Source: Phycisphaerae bacterium
Lineage (GTDB): Bacteria; Planctomycetota; Phycisphaerae; Tepidisphaerales; Tepidisphaeraceae
NCBI GenBank assembly: GCA_026004655.1
Contig: BPJO01000017.1
Location: 22,098-86,097 of the forward strand
Direction: 5' to 3'
DNA: 64,000 bases
A model generated the notes under the pieces. The model was not told where the DNA came from, searched no databases, and saw nothing but the letters and a program-made list of their open reading frames with translations. The translations under genes were made by a program, and so were the position numbers. This document shows positions 17,043 to 28,999 of this stretch, piece by piece (the first letter of the stretch is position 1; every line of letters starts with the position of its first letter).

Positions 17043-18164
17043 TCAGTCCGACACGAATGGTTCTTCAAGGACGATCGACCGGAGCGTTCGCGCAGCATAA
17101 GTAATTTGCTCTTCGGTCAGTTCGGGATAGATCGGAAGCGCCAGCACTTCCCGGGACGCTTTTTCGGTTTCCGGGAAATCTCCCTTTTTGTACCCCAGGT
17201 ACTCAAAACACTTTTGTAGATGAAGTCCCAAGGGGTAATAGACCGCCGATCCGACGCCTCGTTCGGCCAGTATCTGTTTGACCCGGTCACGGTCGGGTAC
17301 ACGCACGACATACTGGTTATAGATGCTGTGGTTGTCCGGTTCGATATAGGGGGTGAGGATCGGGGTGTCGGCCAGGATACGGTCGTAAATCGCTGCGTTG
17401 CGTCGTCTGGCTTGATGCCACTGATCCAGGTACCGGAGTTTGACCGACAACACCGCAGCCTGAATGGCGGCGAGTCGGAACATGCCCCCGATCATGTCGT
17501 GGTAATAGGTGTGTCCGCTTCCGTGGACCCGGAGTTTTCGGATTTTCTCAGCCAGTCGGTCGTCATTGCAGCAGATGGCCCCCGCGTCGCCGAAGGCGCC
17601 CAGATTTTTGGTCGGATAAAACGACAGACACCCCGCAAACGCCTGACTGCAGGCCGGACGACCGTGACGGGTTGCCCCGATGGCTTGGGCAGCATCCTCG
17701 ATCACCAAAAGACCGTGTCGACAGGCGATTTGGTTGATCTGTTCGATCCTGCACATCTGTCCGAACAGATCGACCGGGATGATTGCTCGGGTGCGCGGGG
17801 TGATGGCTTGTTCGATCCGGTCCACGTCGATATTGAATGTTCGTGGATCAATATCAACAAACACCGGTTTTGCTCCCAGACGCGCGATCGAACCGGCGGT
17901 GGCGAAAAAAGTGAACGCGGGACAGATCACCTCGTCTCCCGGACGGATATCGATCGCCATCAACGCGCACAACAGCGCGTCGGTCCCGGACGACACCCCG
18001 ATCGCATGGCGGGTCTGACAATACGCCGTCAGAGACTGTTCAAAACGCTCGACATGTTTACCGAGGATCAAAGATTGTTCGTCACAGACCTCGTCAATCG
18101 CCTGTCGGATCTGGTCTTTGATCGTTCGGTATTGTTGGGTCAGGTCAAGAAGCGGAACTCGCAT
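17043..18164 (-). CDS. DegT/DnrJ/EryC1-family aminotransferase
   Basis: 373 residues, a full-length PLP sugar aminotransferase. The PLP lysine lies in LSFYPTKNLGAFGDAG (about residue 188); the cofactor loop is VSSGTDALLCAL (about 58-70) and VIEDAAQAIG (about 158) holds the PLP-binding Asp. The family transaminates nucleotide-linked keto-sugars. A TAATCT -10-like element lies 6 nt before the ATG and no Shine-Dalgarno is seen. It is co-directional with the GT39 gene, suggesting a joint role in amino-sugar glycan formation. The sugar is unknown. Confidence 0.85.
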   Translation of the reverse strand: MRVPLLDLTQQYRTIKDQIRQAIDEVCDEQSLILGKHVERFEQSLTAYCQTRHAIGVSSGTDALLCALMAIDIRPGDEVICPAFTFFATAGSIARLGAKPVFVDIDPRTFNIDVDRIEQAITPRTRAIIPVDLFGQMCRIEQINQIACRHGLLVIEDAAQAIGATRHGRPACSQAFAGCLSFYPTKNLGAFGDAGAICCNDDRLAEKIRKLRVHGSGHTYYHDMIGGMFRLAAIQAAVLSVKLRYLDQWHQARRRNAAIYDRILADTPILTPYIEPDNHSIYNQYVVRVPDRDRVKQILAERGVGSAVYYPLGLHLQKCFEYLGYKKGDFPETEKASREVLALPIYPELTEEQITYAARTLRSIVLEEPFVSD

Positions 18165-18170
18165 ACGGAC

Positions 18171-18176
18171 AGATTA
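18171..18176 (-). promoter_or_regulatory. -10-like element of the DegT gene (TAATCT)
   Basis: Minus-strand TAATCT is 6 nt before the ATG at 18164. There is no Shine-Dalgarno and no clear -35, so a leaderless transcript is likely. Confidence 0.4.
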
Positions 18177-18218
18177 ACGATCTGTGACAGTATCGGCGAG
18201 TACCGACCGGAATAAATA

Positions 18219-18247
18219 CACAGGGTGTCCGTTCAGGACACCCTGTG
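18219..18247 (-). terminator. clpX terminator
   Basis: A perfect 12-bp stem (CACAGGGTGTCC / GGACACCCTGTG, 18219-18230 and 18236-18247) has a 5-base loop. Downstream on the minus strand it is followed by TATTTATT. It lies 25 bases after the clpX stop. Confidence 0.75.
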
Positions 18248-18271
18248 AGGGAGATATTGTGACAAAACGCC

Positions 18272-19618
18272 TCAGGCGCTTTTTTTCTCAGCAGGTCGTT
18301 GACCGAACAGGTGTCGTCGTCCCAGGACCACGTCTTCGTCGATGACGTATTTGACACCCTGGGGTTGATCGGGCAGGTGATACATCACGTCGAGCATGAT
18401 TTCTTCGCAGACCGCCCGGAGCGCCCGGGCGCCGGTGTCTCGTTTGAGTGCCCGTTGGGCAATCAGACGGAGCGCGCCTTGGGTAAACTGTAGTTCGCTT
18501 CCTTCCATTCGGAAAAACCGCATGTACTGTTTGGTGATGGCGTTTTTGGGTTCGGTCAGGATGTTGACCAGAACATCGGTGTCCAGGGGATCGAGGGTGC
18601 TGATCAGAGGCAGGCGTCCGATGAACTCCGGGATCATTCCGAACTCGACAAGGTCTTCGGGTTGGACCTGTTTGAGGATTTCGCCTCGGCTGTGTTCCTT
18701 GTCGGTTGATTCGATTTCGGATCCGAACCCGATCATGCGTTTTCCGAGTCGTTTTTTGATGATGTCTTCGAGCCCGACGAACGTCCCGCCGCAGATGAAC
18801 AGGATCTGGGAGGTGTCCATCTGGATGTACTGTTGTTCGGGGTGTTTTCGTCCGCCTTGGGGGGGGATGTTGGCGATGGTTCCTTCGAGCATTTTGAGCA
18901 AGGCTTGTTGGACGCCTTCGCCGGAGACGTCGCGGGTGATCGAGACGTTTCCGGAGGTTTTGGAGATTTTGTCGATTTCGTCGATGTAGACGATCCCGCG
19001 TTGTGCGGCTTCGAGGTCATAATCGGCCGCCTGGAGAAGTCTTAGGAGCACGTTTTCGACGTCTTCCCCGACGTAACCGGCTTCGGTGAGGGTGGTCGCG
19101 TCGCCGATGGCAAACGGGACGTTAAGCACCCGTGCGAGCGTTCGGGCCAGGAGGGTTTTTCCCGAACCGGTCGGTCCGATCAGCAGGACGTTGGTTTTGT
19201 CCAGTTCGACCTGATCGTCGTTGGATGACGGATCGGTATTTTGCTGGACGCTGAGTCGTTTGTAATGGTTGTGAACGGCGACGGACAAGGCCCGTTTGGG
19301 GTAATCCTGACCGACGACGTACTGGTCGAGAAACTCCTTGATCATCCGAGGCGAGGGGATCGAGCTGAACAGAGGTTGGCTGGTGGACATTTTCCGCTTT
19401 TCCTGGCGGATAATGTTGTGAGCCAGATCGACGCAGTTTGAGCAGATGTAGACGTCGGAAGGTCCTTCGACCATGGGTCCGACGTCACGGGAACTTTTAC
19501 CACAGAAGGAACAGGTGGTGACCCGTCGTCCTCGGAAGCCTCCACCGGGGGGTTGATTGCTCCCACCAGGGGGTTGATTGCTTCCGCCGCCATTGCCTCG
19601 ATTGAATCCGTTGGCCAT
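18272..19618 (-). CDS. clpX: ATP-dependent Clp protease unfoldase ClpX
   Basis: 448 residues. It has an N-terminal zinc-binding domain (CSFCGK ... CSNC, about 37-64), Walker [17 protein letters not shown] (about 149), Walker [11 protein letters not shown] and the sensor region [16 protein letters not shown]. ClpX unfolds tagged proteins and feeds them to ClpP; clpP is not in the window. The first 30 residues are an unusual Gly/Asn/Pro-rich tract with the tandem unit GGSNQPP, placed before the zinc domain. A terminator follows the gene. Confidence 0.95.
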   Translation of the reverse strand: MANGFNRGNGGGSNQPPGGSNQPPGGGFRGRRVTTCSFCGKSSRDVGPMVEGPSDVYICSNCVDLAHNIIRQEKRKMSTSQPLFSSIPSPRMIKEFLDQYVVGQDYPKRALSVAVHNHYKRLSVQQNTDPSSNDDQVELDKTNVLLIGPTGSGKTLLARTLARVLNVPFAIGDATTLTEAGYVGEDVENVLLRLLQAADYDLEAAQRGIVYIDEIDKISKTSGNVSITRDVSGEGVQQALLKMLEGTIANIPPQGGRKHPEQQYIQMDTSQILFICGGTFVGLEDIIKKRLGKRMIGFGSEIESTDKEHSRGEILKQVQPEDLVEFGMIPEFIGRLPLISTLDPLDTDVLVNILTEPKNAITKQYMRFFRMEGSELQFTQGALRLIAQRALKRDTGARALRAVCEEIMLDVMYHLPDQPQGVKYVIDEDVVLGRRHLFGQRPAEKKSA

Positions 19619-19881
19619 GAGTGTTATCGCCTTTACTCAGAATGATATCCAACACAACGCGAGGGATCGACCATAGAACTTTTTACAGCGTCCCTGCCTA
19701 ACCCAGTATCGAACCGTACCGGGTCGACACTTAATGAATGACTATCGTGAGTAGTCCATAATAACCGTGAATTCAGGGAGTTGGTACGATAAATTGAAGC
19801 CCGATAAAAAACAGGTCCCGTGGGATGAGTCATTGCGTCAAGGGAAAGGGAGGGGGTCTCGGACGAACCGGTCCGTGGGGG

Positions 19882-20568
19882 TCAATTTCGTTGGGATTCC
19901 AGTTCGATCAGACGGGACAGGGGTGTTTGTCTTGGGATAAGGTCGATTTCCAGACGACGGATTCCGCTGGTCCCGGGTGGGATGATCAGGTTTTTTCCTT
20001 CATGAAGGTCGGAACGTCGGATTTCCCAGTTCAGAGCCAGGTCGCTCAAAGCCGGGTCATCGTCCCGGATCTCCAGTCGAATCGGGTCATTATCCGAGAA
20101 TCGGACCAATGGCGCGTTGATGGCGGAGGACAAGTCGATTTGCCCCCCCGACGTGATCAACTCTTTGATATCGACCCGGAACAAGTCCCACGTGTTGATC
20201 AACTGGTCGGACCGCGACGCCCAATTAAAAATTCGGTTGTTTGTCCAATACAGGGTGACTTTGGCATCCGGGGCTGATCCGTCCACGGAGTCCCAGGGTT
20301 TTCCGTTAGGTCGGGTCGGGTTAAACTCCACCAGTCGGACAAAAAAATAATAGTCCTGGTCTGAAATCGGGACCGAAATAACCGGTCGAGTTGTCGCAGA
20401 GTCGTCCGCGATGTTTGTTTTTTGTAACCACCATCCCCCTGCGACTGTCCCGATAACGATCCCAACGACCAAAACCGCTAGTCCGGGTCCGTAAAACCGA
20501 CGGACCCATGGTGTTGTGACCGGTGTCGGTGACGGGTCGGAGGACGTGTCAGATTCGTTTTGCGACAT
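19882..20568 (-). CDS. Single-pass membrane protein of unknown function
   Basis: 228 residues from the ATG at 20568. A longer frame starts at 20625, and neither start has a strong Shine-Dalgarno. A Ser/Thr/Pro-rich cytoplasmic N-terminus is followed by one membrane helix (about 27-48, PGLAVLVVGIVIGTVAGGWW) and a hydrophilic, beta-rich exposed domain of 165 residues with many Asp and Trp (DLFRVDIKELI, IRLEIRDDDPALSDLAL). No Cys pair, lipobox or catalytic motif is visible and I do not recognise the family. The divergent glycoside-hydrolase gene begins 99 bases away. Confidence 0.55.
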   Translation of the reverse strand: MSQNESDTSSDPSPTPVTTPWVRRFYGPGLAVLVVGIVIGTVAGGWWLQKTNIADDSATTRPVISVPISDQDYYFFVRLVEFNPTRPNGKPWDSVDGSAPDAKVTLYWTNNRIFNWASRSDQLINTWDLFRVDIKELITSGGQIDLSSAINAPLVRFSDNDPIRLEIRDDDPALSDLALNWEIRRSDLHEGKNLIIPPGTSGIRRLEIDLIPRQTPLSRLIELESQRN

Positions 20569-20667
20569 TTTGCCACTTTCTGAGGCCGATCGTGAAAAAA
20601 AATCGTCGGTAACGTCATTTATCAAGCGAACTTCTTTACAGGTGGATAGGATAACGAACGATTAAAA

Positions 20668-22665
20668 ATGTTGTATGACAGGTGGATGAATTATCGAAGG
20701 GGTCCGTGTAGGACAAACCCATGGGGGATCGTGACCCGAGAACGGTCTGTCTTTGAACCGTTAGAACCGCGTTATGTTTTATCGGCTGCGATAACCGGAC
20801 CGGGGCTGTTGACCGTCGAGGGAACCGACGGTGTGGATCTGATCAGTTTACGTTACCGCGGACCGAAGGTGCAAGTGATCCACAACGGGGTTGTCAACCG
20901 GTTCCTCGCGTCGGGAATCACTCGTATCGAGGTCTATTCCCGAGGCGGAAACGACATCGTCGATCTGTCAGGGTTGGCGATTCCTGCTTACGTTCTGGGT
21001 GGCGAAGGTTATGACCGGATCTATGGTGGATCAGGAAACGACACCCTCACCGGTGCTTCAGGACGAGATACGATCTGGGGCGGGTCGGGAAACGACCGAA
21101 TCACCGGCGGACACCACAACGACGTTCTTTACGGACAAGACGGGTCCGACGTGTTGTACGGTAGTCAGGGCAACGACTACATCGACGGGGCAACCGGGAT
21201 CGACTGGTTGTTCGGTGAAGACGGGGACGACTCCCTGATCGGCGGGGCTCACAATGACCGGATCTATGGCGGTAACGGAAAAGATCGATTGCTCGGTCAG
21301 CATGGTAACGACCTGCTGGTCGGAGATTCCGGAAACGATTGGATTTGGGGCGGGATCGGAAACGACCAGATCTCCGGTTCTAACGGGACCGATCGATTGT
21401 TCGGCGAAGACGACGATGATTCGATCTTTTCCCGCGACAACACACCCGATTACATCGATTCGGGGTCGGGAAACGACACCCTCGATTCCGATCTGACCGA
21501 AGCAAGCATCACCCATACCGAAACGATCAACCGTCCGAACGTTAGCACCCCGCCGGACCCGGATCCTCCCCCCGTACCCCCCCCACCTTCGACCCCGGTG
21601 CAGACCGAGCATCCGGTGTCCATTTCCTTCTCGGATGAAGCCTATTGGGACGAAAACTTCAGCACGGCGGTCGCTGAAGCCAAAAAGCTCGGCGCCACAT
21701 CGTTACGGATCTGGTTGTCATTGGGCGACTGGAACGAACGTCCCCAAGCCTGGGACACCATCACCAAGCGTCAACTGGTCAATACGTGGGTTCCGACACC
21801 TTTTGAACCTCGAGCCTCGATCGCGGGACTGGCGATCAAACGGGCGTTTGAGCTGAAACGTGAAGGTTTCAACCTGACCGTCACGGTCGTGCACTACGCA
21901 GGTCAACCTCCCGAAAATGCCCAGCAGGTCCAGGACCTTTTCAATCACCTGCTCAATGCCACCGAAACCCCCACCGGAACCACTCGGCTCAAGGACGTGA
22001 TCGATTTGTGGGAGATCGGGAACGAGGTCGATGCCTCGCACGGGTGGAAACCCTCTGCCAACAACCGTACCGAGGGAATGAAAGGGTATGTCGATCAGTT
22101 GTTGATCCCGGCGGCCGAGACGCTCAAAAACGCCGGGGAAACGGTCATCTCCGGGAGTGTTCGTTACAGTCACAATGACCTGAGGGTGATCCTCGAACAA
22201 CTCAAGACGCGGGGCATGCTGTCATACATCGATTACGCCGGGTTCCACGCTTACGGGACTTATGATCCTTCGGCCCCAGATGATTTTGCCAAAAGCTCGC
22301 TCCCGTATTACACGCAAAAGGCGGTCGAAGTCGCCCGAAGCTACGGTAAGGAAATGATCGCGACCGAGTGGAACGTCCGCGGGTTCTCGTCCGATGGTTC
22401 GCAAAACACCCAATGGGCCTCAGCCATCAACCAGGTGTATCGTCAGTACGTCGCGCCGAATTACAAAATCGCTTATTATTACGCGCTGATCAATAACTAT
22501 TCCGGTCGTGGGGGCAATCCGTCGGCCCGACCGGCCGGGGCGCTGAAACACGATTATTCGCAGCCCATCAGCCCGACCAGTTCGGTCGACGACCTGATCG
22601 CGTATTACACCTCACCATTGATCCCCTCCGAACCGTTCTACAGCATGATCGACGAGTGGAAATAA
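20668..22665 (+). CDS. Secreted LEPR-XLL protein with RTX repeats and a glycoside-hydrolase domain
   Basis: 665 residues. FEPLEPRYVLSA (29-40) is the LEPR-XLL N-terminal signature of planctomycete extracellular proteins. Residues 110-275 are about nine hemolysin-type calcium-binding repeats of the GGxGxDxLYG kind. A Pro-rich linker (292-312) leads to a TIM-barrel-like domain (315-660) with clan GH-A marks: WEIGNE (about 448-453) supplies the acid/base Glu and MIATEWN (about 562-568) the nucleophile Glu. It probably cleaves a polysaccharide outside the cell. RTX repeats usually sit C-terminal of the enzyme; here they precede it. The substrate is unknown. Confidence 0.8.
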   Translation: MLYDRWMNYRRGPCRTNPWGIVTRERSVFEPLEPRYVLSAAITGPGLLTVEGTDGVDLISLRYRGPKVQVIHNGVVNRFLASGITRIEVYSRGGNDIVDLSGLAIPAYVLGGEGYDRIYGGSGNDTLTGASGRDTIWGGSGNDRITGGHHNDVLYGQDGSDVLYGSQGNDYIDGATGIDWLFGEDGDDSLIGGAHNDRIYGGNGKDRLLGQHGNDLLVGDSGNDWIWGGIGNDQISGSNGTDRLFGEDDDDSIFSRDNTPDYIDSGSGNDTLDSDLTEASITHTETINRPNVSTPPDPDPPPVPPPPSTPVQTEHPVSISFSDEAYWDENFSTAVAEAKKLGATSLRIWLSLGDWNERPQAWDTITKRQLVNTWVPTPFEPRASIAGLAIKRAFELKREGFNLTVTVVHYAGQPPENAQQVQDLFNHLLNATETPTGTTRLKDVIDLWEIGNEVDASHGWKPSANNRTEGMKGYVDQLLIPAAETLKNAGETVISGSVRYSHNDLRVILEQLKTRGMLSYIDYAGFHAYGTYDPSAPDDFAKSSLPYYTQKAVEVARSYGKEMIATEWNVRGFSSDGSQNTQWASAINQVYRQYVAPNYKIAYYYALINNYSGRGGNPSARPAGALKHDYSQPISPTSSVDDLIAYYTSPLIPSEPFYSMIDEWK

Positions 22666-22842
22666 TCCGTCGGTGGTTCGACCCGAACGGGACGAATCGT
22701 CCGACCGTTTGCAAGCCGGTCCGGTGTGGATATGATGACCGTTGATGAGGAATCAGATGCAAACATCCCGGACCACGATCATGGTACCCTGAAACGATCG
22801 GGACGGTGTTTGCGTAAGGTTTGAACTCCCGAAAGACGCCCG

Positions 22843-22872
22843 CCGCCCGATGACGTGTCGGGCGGTTTTTGT
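22843..22872 (+). terminator. Intrinsic terminator or attenuator before thrS
   Basis: Stem CCGCCCGA (22843-22850) and TCGGGCGG (22858-22865) with a 7-base loop, then TTTTTGTT. It lies 178 bases after the glycoside-hydrolase gene and 90 bases before thrS, so it may end the former or attenuate the latter. No T-box sequence is seen. Confidence 0.7.
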
Positions 22873-22961
22873 TGGTGGGTAGACCAGTCCGGGACCCCGG
22901 TTTCGGACGACATGGACAAGACAACAATTTCTGAAGGCATTTTTAAGGTGGATGAAACTTC

Positions 22962-24971
<2,010 letters not shown>

Positions 24972-25049
24972 ACCACGGGTATCGGTTCGATCGACCGTCT
25001 GTTCTGAACGGGTTGGACGTCGAACCGTTGGGGTGTATAGGATGTGAAT

Positions 25050-25580
25050 ATGTCGTGGATCGAAAACCGTTTTGAACCGGGGTTGATCGTGACCAGTCTG
25101 GATTTTGCCCTCAACTGGGGTCGCAAGAACTCCCTTTGGCCGATGACGTTCGGTCTTGCTTGTTGCGCGATCGAAATGATGGCCGTGGGCGCGTCACGGT
25201 TTGACATTGACCGGTTCGGGGCGGGTGCATTTCGTGCTACGCCGCGTCAATCCGACCTGATGATCGTCGCGGGGACGGTGAACTATAAAATGGCCGAACG
25301 GGTCAAACGTCTGTACCACCAGATGGCCGAACCGCGTTATGTGATCGCCATGGGTGCTTGCACCGTCGGGGGAGGTCCTTATTTCAAATGGGGTTATAAC
25401 GTCGTCAAAGGGGTCGATCTGGTGGTGCCGGTAGACGTGTATGTCCCGGGGTGTCCTCCACGACCGGAGGCGCTTCTGGAAGGGATCATGCGTCTTCAGG
25501 ACAAGATTTCTCGTCAGACCCTAGCCCGTACGCCAGAGACTTTTGACGACGGTTATTCCAAAAACGAGGCATCCCCGTAA
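25050..25580 (+). CDS. nuoB: NADH-quinone oxidoreductase subunit B (orphan)
   Basis: 176 residues; the ATG at 25050 is preferred over a GTG at 25044 because AGGA lies seven bases ahead. The subunit carries cluster N2 of complex I, whose four Cys ligands are visible in [17 protein letters not shown] and VPGCPPRPE. Length fits the family. No other nuo gene is in the window, so it is physically separated from the rest of complex I or belongs to a scattered set. Its last 28 bases overlap the convergent queA. Confidence 0.92.
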   Translation: MSWIENRFEPGLIVTSLDFALNWGRKNSLWPMTFGLACCAIEMMAVGASRFDIDRFGAGAFRATPRQSDLMIVAGTVNYKMAERVKRLYHQMAEPRYVIAMGACTVGGGPYFKWGYNVVKGVDLVVPVDVYVPGCPPRPEALLEGIMRLQDKISRQTLARTPETFDDGYSKNEASP

Positions 25581-26608
25581 CTGAAAAAGCGGTATCTTTG
25601 CGAGATCGCCTCTCGATAAATGCGTCGTTGCTCGTCGAGCCCGACAAAAGCAGCGACCAGTGCGATCAAGGTGCTTCGTGGGAGATGGAAGTTGGTGATC
25701 AGCCCGTTAACGTGTTTCCACTGGTAAGGTGGATAAATCAACAGTCGTGTCTCATCGTCCCGGGGTGTCAACTCCCCGGGGGGTTGGGATTCGAGCACCC
25801 TGGCGGAGGTCGTTCCGACCGCGATCACCCGCTTGCCTTCTCGTTTGGCGCGGTTGATTTTCTCACAACAGGTCCCGTCGATCGAATACCGTTCGACGTG
25901 CATGGTATGTTCCTGAAGCACCGACGCTGTGACCGGTTTAAAAGTCCCGATCCCGACGTGCAGCGTAAGTTCGGCTCGTTCGATGCCCCGTTGGTCCAAC
26001 TGACCGAGGACCGATTCATCGAAATGAAGCCCCGCCGTCGGCGCCGCAACCGACCCGGGCGCTTTGGCGTAGACGGTCTGATACCGTTGTCGATCAGACG
26101 CGTCACGGGCGTCATAAAACTTGTCCCGACGAATATAAGGCGGTAAAGGCATCCGTCCGATCCGTTCTAGAAACACCACCGGATCTTCCGGAACCGGAAC
26201 GTGCAGTAAGAACTGCCCCTCCTCCCCCTGCGACACGATGCGTATCTGAACCGGTGGGATCGAAGTATGGACCGTTGGATCAAAGGTGTAGACGGATTCG
26301 GGGGACCAGGGACCGACGTTTTTCAGTAGTACGCTCCAGACCTGCGGGTGAGGCTGGGATAAAAAAAGCCCTTCGACCGTTCCCCCGGTCGATTTTCGTA
26401 GATAAAACCGGGCCGGGATCACGCGGGCGTTGTTAAACACCAACAGATCTCCCGGTCGCAGGATCGTAGGCAGGTCAGAAAACTGTCGGTGCACGATCGA
26501 ACGATTTTGACGATTGTAGTGAAGCAACCGCGACGCGGGACGTTCGTCAGACGGTTCCTGGGCGATCAATTCCGGGGGTAGCTCAAAATCCAGTTCGTCG
26601 GTTCTCAT
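25553..26608 (-). CDS. queA: S-adenosylmethionine:tRNA ribosyltransferase-isomerase
   Basis: 351 residues, full length. QueA moves the ribose part of SAM to preQ1 at the tRNA wobble base, making epoxyqueuosine. Family marks: N-terminal [31 protein letters not shown], and the SAM/active-site region [12 protein letters not shown] followed by [13 protein letters not shown]. The C-terminus has [19 protein letters not shown]. No other queuosine gene is adjacent. It ends inside the convergent nuoB 3' end. Confidence 0.95.
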   Translation of the reverse strand: MRTDELDFELPPELIAQEPSDERPASRLLHYNRQNRSIVHRQFSDLPTILRPGDLLVFNNARVIPARFYLRKSTGGTVEGLFLSQPHPQVWSVLLKNVGPWSPESVYTFDPTVHTSIPPVQIRIVSQGEEGQFLLHVPVPEDPVVFLERIGRMPLPPYIRRDKFYDARDASDRQRYQTVYAKAPGSVAAPTAGLHFDESVLGQLDQRGIERAELTLHVGIGTFKPVTASVLQEHTMHVERYSIDGTCCEKINRAKREGKRVIAVGTTSARVLESQPPGELTPRDDETRLLIYPPYQWKHVNGLITNFHLPRSTLIALVAAFVGLDEQRRIYREAISQRYRFFSYGDASFLE

Positions 26609-26630
26609 ACGTCATTGAAAAGACGCCGCA

Positions 26631-28715
26631 TCAGACGAGCTTTTCGATCTCGGCAAAGGTGTCCCGGTCATCGTCTTTTGCCTGATCAAATCCCGGTCCT
26701 CCGAAAAGCACGTCGGCACCATTCAGACCGTTGAGGATATCATCTCCGTCCCCGCCGTACAGGGTGTCGTTGGAAGGTCCTCCGATCACGGTATCGTTGC
26801 CTTCATCACCGGAGAGAATATCCCGACCCGCGCCACCGGAGATCGAATCGTTGCCTTTCCCACCGAATAGACGGTCGCGTCCGTTTCCGCCCCAGATCGT
26901 GTCGGCATCGTCGCCCCCGGCTACTCGGTTGGTCCCGTCACGGGTGTAAACCGTATCCCGTCCGTTCCCGGCATTGATGATGTCATCGCCTTGACTACCG
27001 TAGATCACGTCATTCCCGTTTCCCCCTTCGAGGTATGAAGGTGGGAGCAGTTCCTCGGCCAGTTGGATCAGATCGTTACCATCAAACCCATAAGCCTGCA
27101 GGCTGGAGATGGCGGACTTGGCGTAGGCGCGGGTGACACCGTTGACGGTAAAGACGTAATTTGATCCTTTGGACCCGATTCCGATCCGATCCGCAGCACT
27201 GCCACCGTATACCATCGCCACGCCACTTTTGACAGTGACGAACGGTCGCACGGTCGCGTAGGAAGTGGCCCGGGCCAGGGCGCCGGACCGGTTGGTGATA
27301 TCGACCGTGATGGGATAGCTTCCGGACTGGGCGTTCGACCCGTAAGCCTTGTTCCCGTAAACGTAAAAGTTGTTTTTTCCACCTTTGACGACCGAACCGG
27401 TGCTGGTGGTTCCGTCGCCCCAATTGATGACGGCTGAAAAGTCCGAAGCTTTTCCGGTTCCCCCGTCGCGGAAGCTGGCAACCAGGACCCCGTTGGTCGG
27501 TGCGCCGATGAGACCGTCGAACTTCTGACCGGTGGCGCGTGAAATCGGATTACCTCCGACGACGATCGTGATCAGCTGGGTGTCGTAGATTCCGGCCAGG
27601 GGTAGAGAACCGTTGGCCGAGGTGCTTCCACGAGATGAGGCGCCGGGCGCTTTGACGCCCACGTATAAGGTGATTTTCCCGACGAAACCGGATTTGGGCG
27701 TGATGCGTAACGCGCCGGTACTGGAATTGAGGGTGCTGTTGGACACGTCCGCACCGTCGCCGTCAACGAACTGGGCGCCAAACTCCAGAGAGTCGCCTTC
27801 CAGGTCCACGCCGGTCAGTCGGATATCGATGGGGGTATTGACCTTGGTGTAATAGACCGGATTGGTGCTGGTGAGAATCGGAGGACTGTTGACCGAATCG
27901 ACCACACCATTAAGGGTAAAGGATCGTTGGGAGGTTCCCTCGGCACCGGTGACGGTGACGGTAATGGTCCCGCTGGTCACTGCCGAAGCGGAGACCTGAA
28001 GAACCGCGTCGGTGGTGTTCTGGATGATTCGAACGTTGGAGATCCGAACGGGAGTATTAGGCCTTGAGCTACCATCGGTCGGGACGTCGCTGATGGCGTT
28101 TCGTGTGGCAAACCCACGGACGAGTTGTCCGAAGATGGTGTGATTGAAATCCAGGAACTGCTGGGGACCTTCGGTGATGAAAAACTGGCTACCGTTGGTG
28201 TCTTTACCGGAGTTTGCCATCGCGAGCTGTCCGTCCCCGGTAAACGAGGCCAACGTGGTAAACTCATCATCGAACTGGAATCCCGGTCCTCCGGTCCCGT
28301 TTCCCGCAGGGTCTCCGCCTTGAATGACGAAATTGTTAATCACCCGGTGAAAAGTCAGTCCGTTGTAAAACCCCGACTGGATCAACCCTTTGATCCGACG
28401 AACGGTATCCGGCGCGATGTCGTCAAACAACTGGAAAACCATGGGGTTGGCGTAGCCTTCAACAGTCATCTCGATGAAGGTATTGGTTTGACTGCGGAAC
28501 GTGGCGGTAATGGCTCCGGAATTATCGGTGACGGTGTACGTCAGTTTGTCGGAGTGATCGTACGTGGTGGTGATAGGGATGTGCAGCGTGGTTCCGACGG
28601 GAACGTTGTAATTGGGAATCGTGTCAAGGACCGGAGCGTGAAGCAGTCTTCGGGTTTCGAGAGATTCAAAGGGTCGAAAAACGGGTCGGGCGCTGGGGGC
28701 TCGGTTCACGATCAT
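26631..28715 (-). CDS. Secreted LEPR-type cyclophilin (PPIase) with C-terminal RTX repeats
   Basis: 694 residues with AAAGGAG directly before the ATG. FESLETRRLLHA (about 17-28) is a LEPR-XLL variant. A cyclophilin-type peptidyl-prolyl isomerase domain follows (about 75-240): FHRVINNFVIQGGDP, GSQFFIT and FGQLVRG are intact core motifs. Middle segments are cadherin/Ig-like beta domains (VDLEGDSLEFGA), and residues 565-680 are eight calcium-binding RTX repeats (GGKGNDSISGG type). An extracellular cyclophilin tied to an RTX tail is unusual; it may fold calcium-dependent surface proteins. That role is inferred. Confidence 0.82.
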   Translation of the reverse strand: MIVNRAPSARPVFRPFESLETRRLLHAPVLDTIPNYNVPVGTTLHIPITTTYDHSDKLTYTVTDNSGAITATFRSQTNTFIEMTVEGYANPMVFQLFDDIAPDTVRRIKGLIQSGFYNGLTFHRVINNFVIQGGDPAGNGTGGPGFQFDDEFTTLASFTGDGQLAMANSGKDTNGSQFFITEGPQQFLDFNHTIFGQLVRGFATRNAISDVPTDGSSRPNTPVRISNVRIIQNTTDAVLQVSASAVTSGTITVTVTGAEGTSQRSFTLNGVVDSVNSPPILTSTNPVYYTKVNTPIDIRLTGVDLEGDSLEFGAQFVDGDGADVSNSTLNSSTGALRITPKSGFVGKITLYVGVKAPGASSRGSTSANGSLPLAGIYDTQLITIVVGGNPISRATGQKFDGLIGAPTNGVLVASFRDGGTGKASDFSAVINWGDGTTSTGSVVKGGKNNFYVYGNKAYGSNAQSGSYPITVDITNRSGALARATSYATVRPFVTVKSGVAMVYGGSAADRIGIGSKGSNYVFTVNGVTRAYAKSAISSLQAYGFDGNDLIQLAEELLPPSYLEGGNGNDVIYGSQGDDIINAGNGRDTVYTRDGTNRVAGGDDADTIWGGNGRDRLFGGKGNDSISGGAGRDILSGDEGNDTVIGGPSNDTLYGGDGDDILNGLNGADVLFGGPGFDQAKDDDRDTFAEIEKLV

Positions 28716-28999
28716 AACTCCTTTTAAATCCGGGATTTACCTTTTAAGTCCGCCAACCATTCGGTCGGCGTGGCTTTCTATAGACGTTAACGTGGCCGGT
28801 TCTTTTACATTTGTCAAAGGGTTTGGATGGGATATCGGGGGATAAACCGGATTTTTCACTCCGGAGTCCGAAAAGTTGGAAAAGATAATCCTTTGATGAG
28901 GGGAGAATGAATTGGAATTTACCCCCAGCCGCGTCTGAGGAGTGCTAGAGTGAAAAGTGAGTCGGAAAAACCGTCTTTCTGAAAATAAGGAGTTTGACC

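Noticed and set aside
19619..19881. tRNA or small RNA between clpX and the membrane-protein gene
   Set aside because: I looked for cloverleaf arms and found none; the region holds no supported feature.
21000..21480. Tandem DNA repeats that could be mistaken for a CRISPR array
   Set aside because: They encode RTX calcium-binding repeats in frame, vary in sequence and lack uniform spacers.
22666..22961. T-box or other riboswitch before thrS
   Set aside because: Only a simple terminator hairpin is seen; no T-box AGGGUGG-type sequence or specifier loop could be found.
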